A DNA stretch of 64,000 bases, from the NCBI GenBank assembly GCA_022072505.1, contig JAJVHU010000039.1:1-64000 (forward strand), read 5' to 3'. Numbering within the stretch: position 1 is the first letter of the stretch; each line of letters starts with the position of its first letter. Shown here one piece after another: positions 34,532 to 44,426 of this stretch. Position numbers and translations under genes: made by a program. The notes under the pieces are model-generated. The model did no database searches. It worked only from the letters and a program-made list of their open reading frames with translations, and had not been told where the DNA came from. The DNA comes from Phycisphaerae bacterium (GTDB lineage: Bacteria; Planctomycetota; Phycisphaerae; UBA1845).

Positions 34532-35953
34532 TCACGGCGCAAAACAAACCCTGCCGCTCACCTCCGGGCGTCCCCGGCTCGCCAGCGCCTCCCGAAGCTC
34601 CTCCGCGTCCTGCGCCACCGCCGGACTGATCTCGCACGGATGCCGCGGAATCCCCGCCTCATCCGCCGGAACCTCGACGCCGCACGCCGCCAGCCAGCGC
34701 GCCGCACGCCGTGACAGGTCGCGCCGCGCCGTCTCGGGACTGTCCGCTCCGGTTGCGTTCTTCACCGGCGAGAAGCACTCCTCGCGCCGCGAACGCACCA
34801 GCCGCACCCGGTCCGTCAGCGGAAGGGCGTCAAAGACGAACCGCTCGAACTTGATCGCGTTCGGCGCCGCCGGTTCGACAAGGCGTCCGGTGTCGGGATC
34901 AACATGCGGAACCTTCTTCAGCGCCCGATGCCACGGCAGCTCGCCCCCGGCTCGCGTGATCCGCTCCAGAAAAGACCGCGCAAAAACAAAGATCGACAGG
35001 TTCGCCGAGTCGAACACCCGCCGTCCCGCGGCGTCTCTGCGCCGCGCCAACGCTTCAGGCATCTCGGTGTATTCGATCACATGCACCCGGTCGCCGCGGC
35101 GCACGAAATGCCCGACGCGCTCGAAATCATCCGCCTTCCCGATCGTCGCCGACGTGACCTCCGCTCCGTCTCTCACCCGCGCGCCGATCAGGACCGGATC
35201 CACCGGACGCACCAGCGGATTGTCCACCTGAAAATAACTGACCGACTCCACCCCCGACGCCTTCATCTCCTCGAGGCATCCGGACTCCGCCAGCGCCATC
35301 AACGTCCCCCCGTGACCGTTCGGCGACAGCGCCACCCGATGCCGCTCCGCCAGGAGGATCCTTCCGTCTTCCGTCGCCGCGGGCATCGTCCCCTGCACAA
35401 AAAAACGCACCGTCTCCGCGTCACGCCCGAAGTATCCCTCCGATCGGAAATACGCCCGCGTCGCCTCATCGTTGACTGGACTGGTCATCACGTACCACGG
35501 CACCACGACGCCGCACCGCCGCCGCACTCCCTCCAGCGCCTCCGCGAACCACCGGAACAACGTCGCCCCGCGCACCGGCGAAACCGGAAACATCCCTTTC
35601 GGACCCTCGAACCCCAGCCGGGTTCCCTGCCCTCCCGCCACCAGCAGCGCCGCCACCCGCCCCGCCCGAATGTGCTCCCAGCCCACCGCCTTAGCTTTCG
35701 CTCGTTCCGCCTCGTTGGCGCTCAGATCAAGCTCAAACGCCGTCGGCGGCTCAGGCTCGCGGACGGTCGCGGCAGGCTCATGTTTTTCCGCGGCGCGGCT
35801 AAGCTCCCGAACCTGCGCGAAATCCAACCCCCGCACATCTTCGATCAGTTGATCCCGCTCGGGCTCGGTCAGACGATCCCAGAAACGGAACAGGTGCCCC
35901 TGTCCCGCCGCCTCCGCACGACGCCGAAGTTCCCCAGAATCCGCCCTCGACAT
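34532..35953 (-). CDS. UDP-N-acetylglucosamine pyrophosphorylase-type uridylyltransferase
   Basis: 473 residues from ATG 35953. The UTP-binding signature LLVAGGQGTRLGFEGPKGMF (103-122) and SPNGHGGTLMAL, FQVDNPL, and KFERFVFDALPL match the eukaryote-like UAP1/AGX branch rather than bacterial GlmU. The product would be UDP-GlcNAc or UDP-GalNAc, precursors of peptidoglycan and surface glycans. It is divergent from the DUF362 gene by 113 bp. Confidence 0.92.
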   Translation of the reverse strand: MSRADSGELRRRAEAAGQGHLFRFWDRLTEPERDQLIEDVRGLDFAQVRELSRAAEKHEPAATVREPEPPTAFELDLSANEAERAKAKAVGWEHIRAGRVAALLVAGGQGTRLGFEGPKGMFPVSPVRGATLFRWFAEALEGVRRRCGVVVPWYVMTSPVNDEATRAYFRSEGYFGRDAETVRFFVQGTMPAATEDGRILLAERHRVALSPNGHGGTLMALAESGCLEEMKASGVESVSYFQVDNPLVRPVDPVLIGARVRDGAEVTSATIGKADDFERVGHFVRRGDRVHVIEYTEMPEALARRRDAAGRRVFDSANLSIFVFARSFLERITRAGGELPWHRALKKVPHVDPDTGRLVEPAAPNAIKFERFVFDALPLTDRVRLVRSRREECFSPVKNATGADSPETARRDLSRRAARWLAACGVEVPADEAGIPRHPCEISPAVAQDAEELREALASRGRPEVSGRVCFAP

Positions 35954-36066
35954 GACCGTCGATCCCTCACTCACTGAACGCCGCCTGCGGAACTTACCCC
36001 GGCGGGCAATACACCCGATAAACCAGAAACGGGGCGTTTCCCCGCGGGCCTCCGAACACCGACCGC

Positions 36067-37137
36067 ATGACCGTAATGATCCAGCGCATGTCCAGCAAGA
36101 CGCCGCGCCACGATGCTTCCGGCGCCCCTTCGGAAGTCGGGATTGACCTGCTCCGCCGGGATTTCCTTCACGCGACCGGGACCGCTCTCGTCGCCGGCGC
36201 CGCCTTCCACGCGTGGGCGCCGGCTGCCGTGCAATCCACATCGAACCCTCCGCCCCTGCGACCTGACGACGACCTCGAACCGCCTCCGGACCGGGAACCC
36301 TCACGGGTCGTCCGCTGCCGGGTGGAGGGCGCTTTCTCGAACACCGGGTTGCGGGACGCCGTCATCCGCGAGGCCGTCGAAAAATCCCTGTGCGCCCTGC
36401 TGGACGCCCGCGAACCGGGCGACGCCTGGCGAGCAATCCTGAAATCCGCAGACATCATCGGCGTGAAGCTCAACCGGTCAGGACAGGCTCAGCTCGGAAC
36501 TTCCGACGCCGTCGCCAGGGCGCTGGTGAAGTCGCTCGAAAACGCGGGCTGGTCGCCGCAACAGATTGTCCTTATTGAAACGCCGCAAGGGCTTGCGGAA
36601 ACGCTGGGAACCCTCCCGGCGGCTGAAGGTTTTGAATTGTCGGCAACGGACTTCGGCAGCGGACAGGACGAGCTGGCCCGAGTCCTTCGACAGGTCTCCG
36701 TGCTGATTAATGTCCCCTACTTGAAGACGCACCGCATTGCGGGCCTGAGCGGATGCCTCAAAAACGTCACCTACGGCCTGATCCGCCACCCGGCACGCTT
36801 TCATGCGGCGAACTGCTCCCCCTTCCCCGCGGATCTGTATTCCTTGCCGTGTTTCCGCGACAAGTGCGTCCTTCATCTGATGGACGCCCTTCGGGTCGTT
36901 TTCGAGGGAGGCCCCGAGGTCGTCGCCGGCGCGGTGCATGACGCCGGCATGCTCCTGGCGGGCCGTGATCCCGTTTCTGTTGATGCGGTCGGATATGCAT
37001 TGATTAATTCTGTGCGGGTGCGGGAGCGCCTACCCGAACTTGGCCCACTTCCGGACGTCGTCCCGCACCTGGCCGACGCCCACCGGAAGGGGCTGGGGGT
37101 CGCCACTCTACAAGGGATAGACATCCGAGATGCGTGA
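36067..37137 (+). CDS. DUF362 protein with Tat signal
   Basis: 356 residues from ATG 36067; ATG codons at 36076 and 36088 are alternatives. The N-terminus has the twin-arginine pattern LLR30-R31-DFLHATGTALVAGAA, so export in a folded state is likely. The body matches DUF362 (SADIIGVKLNRSG, PYLKTHRIAGLSGCLKN, RDPVSVDAVGYALI). The family is of unknown function, often associated with redox proteins. Here it lacks the C-terminal ferredoxin clusters present in some members. Confidence 0.87.
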   Translation: MTVMIQRMSSKTPRHDASGAPSEVGIDLLRRDFLHATGTALVAGAAFHAWAPAAVQSTSNPPPLRPDDDLEPPPDREPSRVVRCRVEGAFSNTGLRDAVIREAVEKSLCALLDAREPGDAWRAILKSADIIGVKLNRSGQAQLGTSDAVARALVKSLENAGWSPQQIVLIETPQGLAETLGTLPAAEGFELSATDFGSGQDELARVLRQVSVLINVPYLKTHRIAGLSGCLKNVTYGLIRHPARFHAANCSPFPADLYSLPCFRDKCVLHLMDALRVVFEGGPEVVAGAVHDAGMLLAGRDPVSVDAVGYALINSVRVRERLPELGPLPDVVPHLADAHRKGLGVATLQGIDIRDA

Positions 37138-37744
37138 ACAAGAACAGGGCGCGCCGAAATGACTCTGTGTGTGAATCCACGGTTTGAGCTTGTTGTGACA
37201 TTTCTTGAATTTTTTCTTGACGTCCCGGATGCGAGGCGTTAGCATCTTGCGCAGAGTGTCGGGAACTGTAGGGATCAGGCAGGCATTATCAGATATATCG
37301 GTACGATCTTACTCTTCGAATATCCGTACCCAGTTCTGTTCGAGCCATCTTTGATTCCGTCAACACGCTGATTCCCCTGGTTCCCGCCTTAAGGGGTGCG
37401 TCCGCGCGAGACGACCGTCGCGCCGGGCGCAAGGGGCATCGTGCGGTTGGCTGGAGAATTTTGAGGCGTGCAAAGGTGCGGCGGATCATCCCGCCGTCGT
37501 TTCGTCGTCAGGAAACGCACGCTCGCTCGCCTTTTCATCCGAGTTCCGATCCGGATTTGCCCGCGTGCCTGAGTTGTCATCATCCATCGTCCACCCGATT
37601 GTCGGGCGGCGGGGAACGATGAAGGATCGAAACGAACGAGGAAGGGTCGGCGGGAACCGACGTTTCAACCGGTCGTCAACATGCACCCCTTGAAGGCGCA
37701 GGGTGGCGGTGATCGGTCGGATTTTTCAGGAGAATTGTTTCACC
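37138..37744 (+). other. 607-bp gene-free leader before prepilin 1
   Basis: No credible coding frame on either strand. A promoter-like pair lies at 37217-37245 (separate entry). Downstream, GGTAC (37299-) and GTACC (37326-) can pair weakly. The rest is GC-rich without obvious structure. It could be a long 5' leader or hold a small RNA. Confidence 0.4.
37217..37245 (+). promoter_or_regulatory. Candidate sigma70 promoter
   Basis: TTGACG (37217-37222), 17 bp, TAGCAT (37240-37245), with T-rich sequence (TTGAATTTTTTC) immediately upstream. About 500 bp before the prepilin start. Confidence 0.5.
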
Positions 37745-38698
37745 ATGAGTATGAAGGATTTCAGGAAGCTTCGCATCCGCGGGTTCACGCTCATCGAGCT
37801 GCTCGTCGTGATTGCGATCATCGCGCTGTTGATCTCGATTTTGCTGCCCAGCCTTTCCCGGGCCCGCGAGTTGAGCAAGCGCCTTGTCTGTGCGTCGAAT
37901 CTCAAGGGCATCGCCACGTCCTGCAAGGTGTACGCGAACGACAACCGCGAGTCGTGGCCGATTCCGCCGCACTCCGCCAAGGCCTACGCCAAGGGCGGCA
38001 GCGGCATGAACTACATCGCCCAGGTCGGTCAGACCGTGGCGCTGCGCAAGTTCCAGACCCTGGCGGACGAAGGCACTACGACCGGGTCAACGCTCGTGTC
38101 GGTCACGCGTGCGTACTGGATGTTGGTTCGCGCGGGCGACGTGACGGTCAAGCAGTTCCAGTGCCCCAGCAGCGGCAAGGAACCGGATGACACGCAGGAA
38201 CTCGATTTCTACTACGATTTCAAGGGCATCGAGGCCATCTCTTACGGCTACCAGGTTCCGTTCGGACCGCGCGACACGCGTCCGACCGAAGCCGCGGATG
38301 CCCGTCAGGCGATGGGCGCGGACGGCACTCCGTGGTACGCCAACCAGACCAACCAGCCGCGCGACTGGGGTACTCCGCCGCTGGACGCGGACGACTCGCC
38401 GCGTGAGTGGCGGCGCATGAATTCGCCGAACCACGGCGGCGCCGGCGTCGGCGAAGGTCAGAACGTCGTGTTCGGCGACGGGCACGCCTTGTTCCACAAG
38501 GTTCCCATCGTCGGCATCGACAACGACAACATCTACACGATCATCGACTTCGCGGGGATGGGCGGTGATCGTGGTCGTTGGCACGGCAAGACCCCGGCGC
38601 AGCACACGGCGTTCGCCGGCGATCCGCATCCGGGGCAGAACGCCTTCGGTACGCAGGTCACCGACTACTCGTCCACCGACTCGCTGATCTATCCGTAG
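37745..38698 (+). CDS. Prepilin-like secreted protein (type II/IV pseudopilin leader, DG-H tail)
   Basis: 317 residues from ATG 37745 (AGGAGA at 37728-37733); ATG 37751 is possible. The leader [13 protein letters not shown] is followed by [16 protein letters not shown], the prepilin peptidase site (G-F, with E at +5) and hydrophobic helix. The C-terminal domain ends with [13 protein letters not shown], the motif that names the planctomycete DUF1559 / H-X9-DG pilin-like family. These are exported, processed proteins whose assembly partners are unknown. A strong terminator follows. Confidence 0.9.
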   Translation: MSMKDFRKLRIRGFTLIELLVVIAIIALLISILLPSLSRARELSKRLVCASNLKGIATSCKVYANDNRESWPIPPHSAKAYAKGGSGMNYIAQVGQTVALRKFQTLADEGTTTGSTLVSVTRAYWMLVRAGDVTVKQFQCPSSGKEPDDTQELDFYYDFKGIEAISYGYQVPFGPRDTRPTEAADARQAMGADGTPWYANQTNQPRDWGTPPLDADDSPREWRRMNSPNHGGAGVGEGQNVVFGDGHALFHKVPIVGIDNDNIYTIIDFAGMGGDRGRWHGKTPAQHTAFAGDPHPGQNAFGTQVTDYSSTDSLIYP

Positions 38699-38730
38699 TC
38701 AGCGGTTGACGGACGGCTCTGTTTGAAACC

Positions 38731-38773
38731 GGGCGGCACGTGGAGGCGACTCCGCGTGCCGCCCGTTGTTTTC
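38731..38773 (+). terminator. Rho-independent terminator after prepilin 1
   Basis: GGGCGGCACG (38731-38740) pairs perfectly with CGTGCCGCCC (38755-38764); an inner GGAG/CTCC extends the stem. The tail is GTTGTTTTC. Confidence 0.8.
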
Positions 38774-38842
38774 GATACCCGGGTCTTCTCCGCCTGACGC
38801 CGCCTTTCGGACTTGCCCCGGAACGGTGATAATGCCGTTGCG

Positions 38843-40165
38843 ATGTCCACGTCGGCTGAGCATCCTGGAGCGCCGGCTTTTGACGTTGGCGGCGACGCGC
38901 TGGCGAACGCCGACCCGCGCACGCGGTTCACCTTCGATTTCGTCCGGGAGATCAGCCGGCAGACCGACGCCCAGCGCCTGCTTCACCTTTTCCGCGACCG
39001 CTTCGGACAGTTCACGCCTCGCGACCGGACCGTGTCGCTGAGCCGGCGCGAGCTTTCCTCGCCGTGGTACCGCATCACCCGATGCACCGACTGGACCGAG
39101 GACATCAACCCCTGGACGCAGAAAGACCGCCTTCCCCTGCTGTCCTCAGGACTTCTGGGAGACCTCCTTTACGCGGGGGTTCCCGTCGTGGACGACAACT
39201 GGCGACCGGATCCCGCCGATCCGGCGTACGATTATCTTGAGGGCATGCGGTCAATTGTCGCCATCCCCCTCTTCGACGGCGGCGAGTCGATCAACATGGT
39301 GGTGATGATGGCGCGGTCGCCGGGACAGTTCGACGTGTCGCGGCTCCCGGACCTGATGATGACCTCGAACCTCGTCGGTCGCGCGACGCAGACGCTCGTC
39401 CTGGCCGCGGAGGTCCGCAAGGCGCACGAGGCGCTGGACGCCGAGGTGCGCCGCATCGGCGAGCTTCAGCGGGCGCTGCTTCCGGCGGCGATTCCGGCGA
39501 TTCCCGGCGTGGGCGTCGCCACCTACTACGCCGCCGCGGCCCGCGCGGGAGGCGACTACTTCGATTTTTTCGACCTGGGAAATGATCGCTGGGGGCTGCT
39601 CATCGGCGACGTCAGCGGGCACGGTCCGTCCGCCGCCGTCGTGATGGCGATCACCCGCACGCTGCTGCACGCCTTCTGCCGCGACGAGCATCATCCCTCG
39701 GCCATCCTCGCCTATCTGAACGAGCGCCTGCTCGAGCAGGCCGACCGCTACCCCAACACCTTCGTCACGCTCTTCTACGGCGAGTACGACGCCCGCACGC
39801 GTACGATCCGCTACGCCTCCGCCGGACACAACCCGCCGATCCTCATGCGCGGCGGACATTCCCTGATCGAACTCAACGCCGCGCAAAGCCTTCCCCTGGG
39901 TCTGTTTCCCGACGCCAAGTACGCGGACGCCGCGGACCGCCTCGACCCGGGAGACAATCTCCTGCTTTACACGGACGGCATCACCGAGGCGATGAACCCG
40001 CGCGGCGAAATGTACGGGCGCGAGCGCCTGCTCGAGTGCCTCCGCCAGCCGGAGTTCTCCGCGCAGGCGGTCATCGACTGCATCACGATGCGCCTCGAGG
40101 GTTTCACGCAAGACCGCCCGCCCTCCGACGACCGCACGATGGTCGCCCTGCGGATCCGGGAGTGA
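38843..40165 (+). CDS. SpoIIE/RsbU-type PP2C serine phosphatase with GAF-like sensor
   Basis: 440 residues from ATG 38843; GATAAT at 38827-38832 may be the -10 box, which would make the leader very short. The N-terminal half (about 20-190) is a GAF-like sensor (GMRSIVAIPLFDGGESINMV). After a coiled linker (EVRRIGELQRALLP) comes the PP2C domain with AGGDYFDFF, GDVSGHGPSAA, ASAGHNPPIL and LYTDGITEAMN, the metal-binding set. Such enzymes dephosphorylate STAS anti-anti-sigma factors. The STAS protein at 21618 is a possible but distant partner. Confidence 0.92.
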   Translation: MSTSAEHPGAPAFDVGGDALANADPRTRFTFDFVREISRQTDAQRLLHLFRDRFGQFTPRDRTVSLSRRELSSPWYRITRCTDWTEDINPWTQKDRLPLLSSGLLGDLLYAGVPVVDDNWRPDPADPAYDYLEGMRSIVAIPLFDGGESINMVVMMARSPGQFDVSRLPDLMMTSNLVGRATQTLVLAAEVRKAHEALDAEVRRIGELQRALLPAAIPAIPGVGVATYYAAAARAGGDYFDFFDLGNDRWGLLIGDVSGHGPSAAVVMAITRTLLHAFCRDEHHPSAILAYLNERLLEQADRYPNTFVTLFYGEYDARTRTIRYASAGHNPPILMRGGHSLIELNAAQSLPLGLFPDAKYADAADRLDPGDNLLLYTDGITEAMNPRGEMYGRERLLECLRQPEFSAQAVIDCITMRLEGFTQDRPPSDDRTMVALRIRE

Positions 40166-40175
40166 TCGAGGCGCG

Positions 40176-41945
40176 TCAGCGGATGAACATGAACTCGCGG
40201 GTGTTGATCAGCGCCCAGTGGACGTCGGCGAAGGCCCGCTCGATCGCGGATTCGCGCCGGTCGGCGTTGATGTAGCGCGTCGCGGTGGAAAGCTCGGCCG
40301 GCGTGGGCTCGCGCGTGACGGTGTGAACCCAGAGCCGGCGCAGCGCCATCTCGACGCTGTCGCCCCTGCGCAGCCAGCGACGCACCGGGTGTCCGTCGTG
40401 CAATTGCACCGCGTCGTTGAGGAGTTCGCCGTTGAGCAGGGCGAGGGCCTGCGGGATCGTGGCTGCCGGATCGCGTTCGTGGATCGTGTTCCGGTCGTGG
40501 CTGCCGAAGGTCGAGAGGAAGCTGCCGCCCGGGGCCGGGTACCGGATGTCGATGGCGAAGCGGGTCTCGCCCGTCTGACCGCCGGTCATGCGGTCGCCGT
40601 CGGATTCGCGGGGATTGCCCGCGCCGCGTCCGCCGCGGCGATCGAGTCCGGTGGCGACGATGATCGAGTCGTGCAACTGCTCCGCCGTCATCCGCCGCAG
40701 CGGCATGCGCTCGAAGAAGGGGCCGCCCGCCTGTGTTCCCGCGACGCCGCGCGACGCCGACCGCGAGGGGGCCGCCGGCGGACCGGCCGTGTCCAGATGA
40801 TACGTGCGGGACAGCGCGATGAGCCGCAGAATGTGCTTGAGATCGTAATCGTGGGTGATGAACTCCCACGCCAGGTGGTCGAGCAGCTCGGGGTGGGACG
40901 GCGGGTTGTCGGGCTTGAACCCGTCGACGGGTTCGACCAGTCCGCGCCCGAACATCTTCGCCCACAACCGGTTGACCGCGACCCGCGCGAAGTAGGGGTT
41001 GTCACGGGCGGTGATCAGGTCCGCCAGGCCGTCCACGCCGCCGCCCTTTTCCGACGCCGCGCCGGTCAGGAACGCGCCGCCCGCCGCCGGACCGGACACG
41101 ATCTGGTCATACCGGACCTGCTCCTCGCGTCCGTCACGGTTCGTCACGGTTTCGACGCGGCCGAGGCGACGGCGGGTGCTCCCCCAGAAGTCTCGCATTC
41201 CGATGAAGTCCGTCTGCTTCCAGGCCTCGAAGGGGTGGTCGTGGCATTGTGCGCATTTGAGCTGCGTGCCGAGGAAGACCTGCGTCGCGGCGATCGTCAG
41301 TTCGTCGGGGTCGGCCTTGTGCCGGAGGATGAACGCCGCCGCCGGGTTGTCCCGGACCATCCCGCGCGCGGCGATCATCTCGCGCACCCACCGGTCGTAG
41401 GGTTTGTTCTCCTCCAGCGACTTGAGGATGAACTCGCGGTAGGCGTTGTTCTCGACGCCGTCGATGCGGTACTGCTCCAGCAGCAGGTCGCCCCAGAAGA
41501 TCGCCCAGTGCTCGGCGTATTCCCGGCTGGCGAGCAACCGGTTGACGAGATTCAGGTCGCGGTCCTTGCGCGGCCCGGAGACGTAGGCGTCGACTTCCTC
41601 GAAGGTCGGGATGCGTCCGACGAGGTCCAGTGTGACGCGCCGGATGTAATCAAACGGGTCGGCCAGCTTCACGGGTCGCAGGCCCGCCTCCTGCCACCGT
41701 TTCGCGATGAACCGGTCGATCGCGTTGGCGGTTTCAATTGTGACCGTCGGGGGTTCCGGGGGTTCGAGCGGAAGGGGGTCGATGATCTTGCGGGCGGTCG
41801 GCGAAGTCGCGTAGTCTGTCCCGGCGACGACCGGCGATCGTCCGTCGCCCGCGCCGGCGGGATCCTCGGGCACGGTTCTCGCGTTGATGGTCAGCGCGAG
41901 GGAGAAGAGTCCGATAGCAACGGCAAGACGTGTCACGGCGCGCAT
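40176..41945 (-). CDS. DUF1549/DUF1553 secreted protein with CxxCH motif
   Basis: 589 residues from ATG 41945, with signal peptide MRAVTRLAVAIGLFSLALTINA. DUF1549 (IDRFIAKRWQEAGL, YIRRVTLDLVGRIPT, WAIFWGDLLLEQ) is followed by KCAQCHDHPFEAW, a CxxCH motif that can bind c-type haem, and then DUF1553 (NPYFARVAVNRLWAKMFGRG, RTYHLDT, QALALLNGE). The pair is a hallmark of planctomycetes; function unresolved, periplasmic. Convergent with the phosphatase gene with a gap of 10 bp. Confidence 0.94.
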   Translation of the reverse strand: MRAVTRLAVAIGLFSLALTINARTVPEDPAGAGDGRSPVVAGTDYATSPTARKIIDPLPLEPPEPPTVTIETANAIDRFIAKRWQEAGLRPVKLADPFDYIRRVTLDLVGRIPTFEEVDAYVSGPRKDRDLNLVNRLLASREYAEHWAIFWGDLLLEQYRIDGVENNAYREFILKSLEENKPYDRWVREMIAARGMVRDNPAAAFILRHKADPDELTIAATQVFLGTQLKCAQCHDHPFEAWKQTDFIGMRDFWGSTRRRLGRVETVTNRDGREEQVRYDQIVSGPAAGGAFLTGAASEKGGGVDGLADLITARDNPYFARVAVNRLWAKMFGRGLVEPVDGFKPDNPPSHPELLDHLAWEFITHDYDLKHILRLIALSRTYHLDTAGPPAAPSRSASRGVAGTQAGGPFFERMPLRRMTAEQLHDSIIVATGLDRRGGRGAGNPRESDGDRMTGGQTGETRFAIDIRYPAPGGSFLSTFGSHDRNTIHERDPAATIPQALALLNGELLNDAVQLHDGHPVRRWLRRGDSVEMALRRLWVHTVTREPTPAELSTATRYINADRRESAIERAFADVHWALINTREFMFIR

Positions 41946-42223
41946 ATCCCCGGCCTCATGAGGCGTAGTCCCGCCCTTATCATAGTGAATCGGCGAAGGC
42001 GGGGTCAACGTGGAGGCGGAATTTGCGGGGGGATCGACGTTTTGATCGGCCCCGTGAGCGCCGGGAACTGGCAATACCCCGCCGATCGTGCCGTTATGAG
42101 GGTACGATGTTCGTCTGGGGGGTTGCAGCCGCATCCGGAGTTGACGCCGGGCGCGGATGCGTTTTCCACGGAGTGCGGCAGGGCCGTGGCGGGGCGATCC
42201 GCCGGCCGTTGGAGAGGGGTTCA

Positions 42224-43774
42224 GTGACTCAGAACAGAAAAAGAGCGGCGGCCGGATTCGGACGGGGTGGGTGGCTGGGCGTCATTGTTGCGGCGGGCGC
42301 GTCGTTTGCGGCGACGGATTTCTGCGTGGCGCAGGGCGCCGGCGGAAAGCCCAACGTGCTGATCATCACGATCGACACGATGCGCGCCGACCATCTCGGC
42401 TGCTACGGGTACTTCCGCGACACCTCGCCGCACATCGACGCCCTGGCGAAGGAGTCGATCTTCTTCGAGCGCTGCATCACGCCGATGGCGCAGACGCTGC
42501 CCGTGCATACCTCGATCTTCACCGGCGTCTATCCGCGGGAGCACGGCATCGTCGCCAACATCGCCCAGGGCGGGCTGTACAAGCCGTCGGACGTGCTTAC
42601 GACCTTCGCCTCCGCGGTCGCAAAGCAGGGCTATCACACGGCGGGGTTCGTCAGCGCGGAGCCGGTCAAGAAGATCGGAGGGATCGCGGCGGGGTTTGAG
42701 TACTGGTACGAACCCGCGGACAAGAAGGTCGAGGCCGACTGGACGAACAAAAAAATCTTTGAGTGGGCGGACGGCGGCGGGCTGAAGGAGCCTTTATTCA
42801 TGTGGGTCCACTACTTCGACCCGCACGCGAATTACGAACCGCCGCCGCCGTATGACACGATGTTCACGTCCGACGAAGCGCTCGACCGGTACATGCGCGA
42901 GCGGGGCTTCGGCGAGGAGGGGACGAAGGAGCGCTCCGGCGAGAAGGAGAAGGCCGTCGTCAAAGTCAAGAAGTCAAAGGAGAGCATCAACCTTTATGAC
43001 GGCGAGGTGCGCTGGACGGACGAGAACATCGGGAAGCTTTTCGCGAAGCTGAAGGAGAAGGGAGTCTGGGACAAGACGATCATCGTCCTCACCGGCGACC
43101 ACGGGGAGGGGCTCGGCCAGCACAATCTGACCGGACACGGCAACATCTGGCACGAGCAGCTTCATGTTCCGCTGATGATGCGCATCCCGGGTCAGGCGCC
43201 GCGCAAGGTGGCGACGCCGATCACGTCGCCGGACATTCTTCCGACGCTGCTGGCGCTGGTTCCCGCGCTTCCGGCGGGAGACTTTCTCAAGCAGGCGACG
43301 GGCGTCAACGTGCTCGCGCCGGATCACCGGGCGGACCGGCCGCTGTATGCGCAGCTTCCGGGCAGCCGGACGGTGATGGTGCAGTCGCTGACGGTCGGCG
43401 ACTGGCGCTACATCATGCATCCGAAGGGGGACCGGCTTTTCAACCTGAAGGATGATCCTTATGAGTTGAAGAACGTCCTCGACCAGAACAAGGATCGCGC
43501 CGCTCAGATGCGCAAGGAGCTGGAGAGTATTGTGCATAAGCAGATGGCGCTCGGGCAGAAGCACGGGGGCGGACAGATCCTCAAGAACGAGGAAACCAGC
43601 AAGGCGGTCCGCAACCTCGAGGGTCTCGGCTACGGCGAGGAAGGCACGGAAGAAGACGATCACCCGGAATACGACGACGGGCATGATCACGGCGACGAGA
43701 ACAAAGGCAAGAAGAAAACCGACGCCGGCGAGAAGGCTGAAAAATCGAAGAAGGAAAAGAAGGACGACGAATAA
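42224..43774 (+). CDS. Secreted sulfatase-like hydrolase without formylglycine cysteine
   Basis: 516 residues from GTG 42224 (GGAGAGGGG just upstream). Signal segment (about 15-38), then NVLIITIDTMRADHLGCYGY with the metal aspartate D51, and VLTGDHGEGLGQHN with the second metal site. At the position of the CxPSR signature it reads T91-L-P-V-H, so it cannot form formylglycine. Such members are thought to act as phosphatases or phosphodiesterases or to lack activity. The C-terminus is a highly charged tail (EEDDHPEYDDGHDHGDEN, then Lys-rich). Confidence 0.9.
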   Translation: MTQNRKRAAAGFGRGGWLGVIVAAGASFAATDFCVAQGAGGKPNVLIITIDTMRADHLGCYGYFRDTSPHIDALAKESIFFERCITPMAQTLPVHTSIFTGVYPREHGIVANIAQGGLYKPSDVLTTFASAVAKQGYHTAGFVSAEPVKKIGGIAAGFEYWYEPADKKVEADWTNKKIFEWADGGGLKEPLFMWVHYFDPHANYEPPPPYDTMFTSDEALDRYMRERGFGEEGTKERSGEKEKAVVKVKKSKESINLYDGEVRWTDENIGKLFAKLKEKGVWDKTIIVLTGDHGEGLGQHNLTGHGNIWHEQLHVPLMMRIPGQAPRKVATPITSPDILPTLLALVPALPAGDFLKQATGVNVLAPDHRADRPLYAQLPGSRTVMVQSLTVGDWRYIMHPKGDRLFNLKDDPYELKNVLDQNKDRAAQMRKELESIVHKQMALGQKHGGGQILKNEETSKAVRNLEGLGYGEEGTEEDDHPEYDDGHDHGDENKGKKKTDAGEKAEKSKKEKKDDE

Positions 43775-44426
43775 CCGGGGCGTCCGCGGCGCGACCGGCT
43801 GACGAAATCCCGGGACGGGCAGTATTTCGCCGGATCTGAGTCTCCATCTGGCTCCGGTGGGCAGCATCTTGAGGGTCGTGAGGATGCGGCGCGGCGTGCC
43901 CTGGCACTCCGGAGGCGCCTCGGGGCGTGCTCCGCAGGAGCATCCCGGAGTTGTTCGGCAATTCATCGCTCATCTCGGCTTACGAAGTCCCGGAGGGACG
44001 GCTGAGCGGCGCATCGCGTCAGATGAGCGTGGTGCGGCGGGTCTGCGTCCTTGCGGGGTCTCTTTCGTCCCTCCGGGACTTCGTTCCCCCGCGCGGGCTT
44101 CCCAGCACTGGCGTGCCGGGCTGTTTTCCAGCGCCCCTGCCGGGGCTAAAACCCTCGGATGATCCTCCGAGACACGTGAGGATCGGCTGCCCCGGCGAGG
44201 CGGAGCCTCTCGCCGCGGGTTCTCCGCGTGATCGTAAGCTCATACGAACTCAACGCCCGGCAACCGGAGTCACGAGGAGGCTCTGACCGATCCTTCTCGC
44301 CGACGACCGCTCCTGTCCCGGCCTTGGGTTTCGATCCCTCATGTCCTGCCGTTTTGTGAAATCCGCGAGAGCGACGATAATCCCCGGTCTTGCCGGTTGG
44401 GGCGTTGCGCACGGCGGGAGCGAACG
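43775..44426. other. 652-bp gene-free region with intergenic inverted repeats
   Basis: It contains an 18-bp perfect inverted repeat (separate entry), and further GC-rich pieces such as CAGGAGCATCCCGGAG and CCTGCCGGGGCTAAAACC that look like dispersed planctomycete intergenic elements. No coding frame is convincing. Confidence 0.55.
43983..44083. repeat. Perfect 18-bp inverted repeat
   Basis: CGAAGTCCCGGAGGGACG (43983-44000) and its exact complement CGTCCCTCCGGGACTTCG (44066-44083) are separated by 65 bp. Each arm also contains the smaller palindrome GTCCC-GGAG-GGAC. Confidence 0.85.

Noticed and set aside
33089-34714. 541-codon frame opposite the phosphodiesterase
   Set aside because: Antisense shadow; the minus strand carries the metal-binding motifs of a known superfamily.
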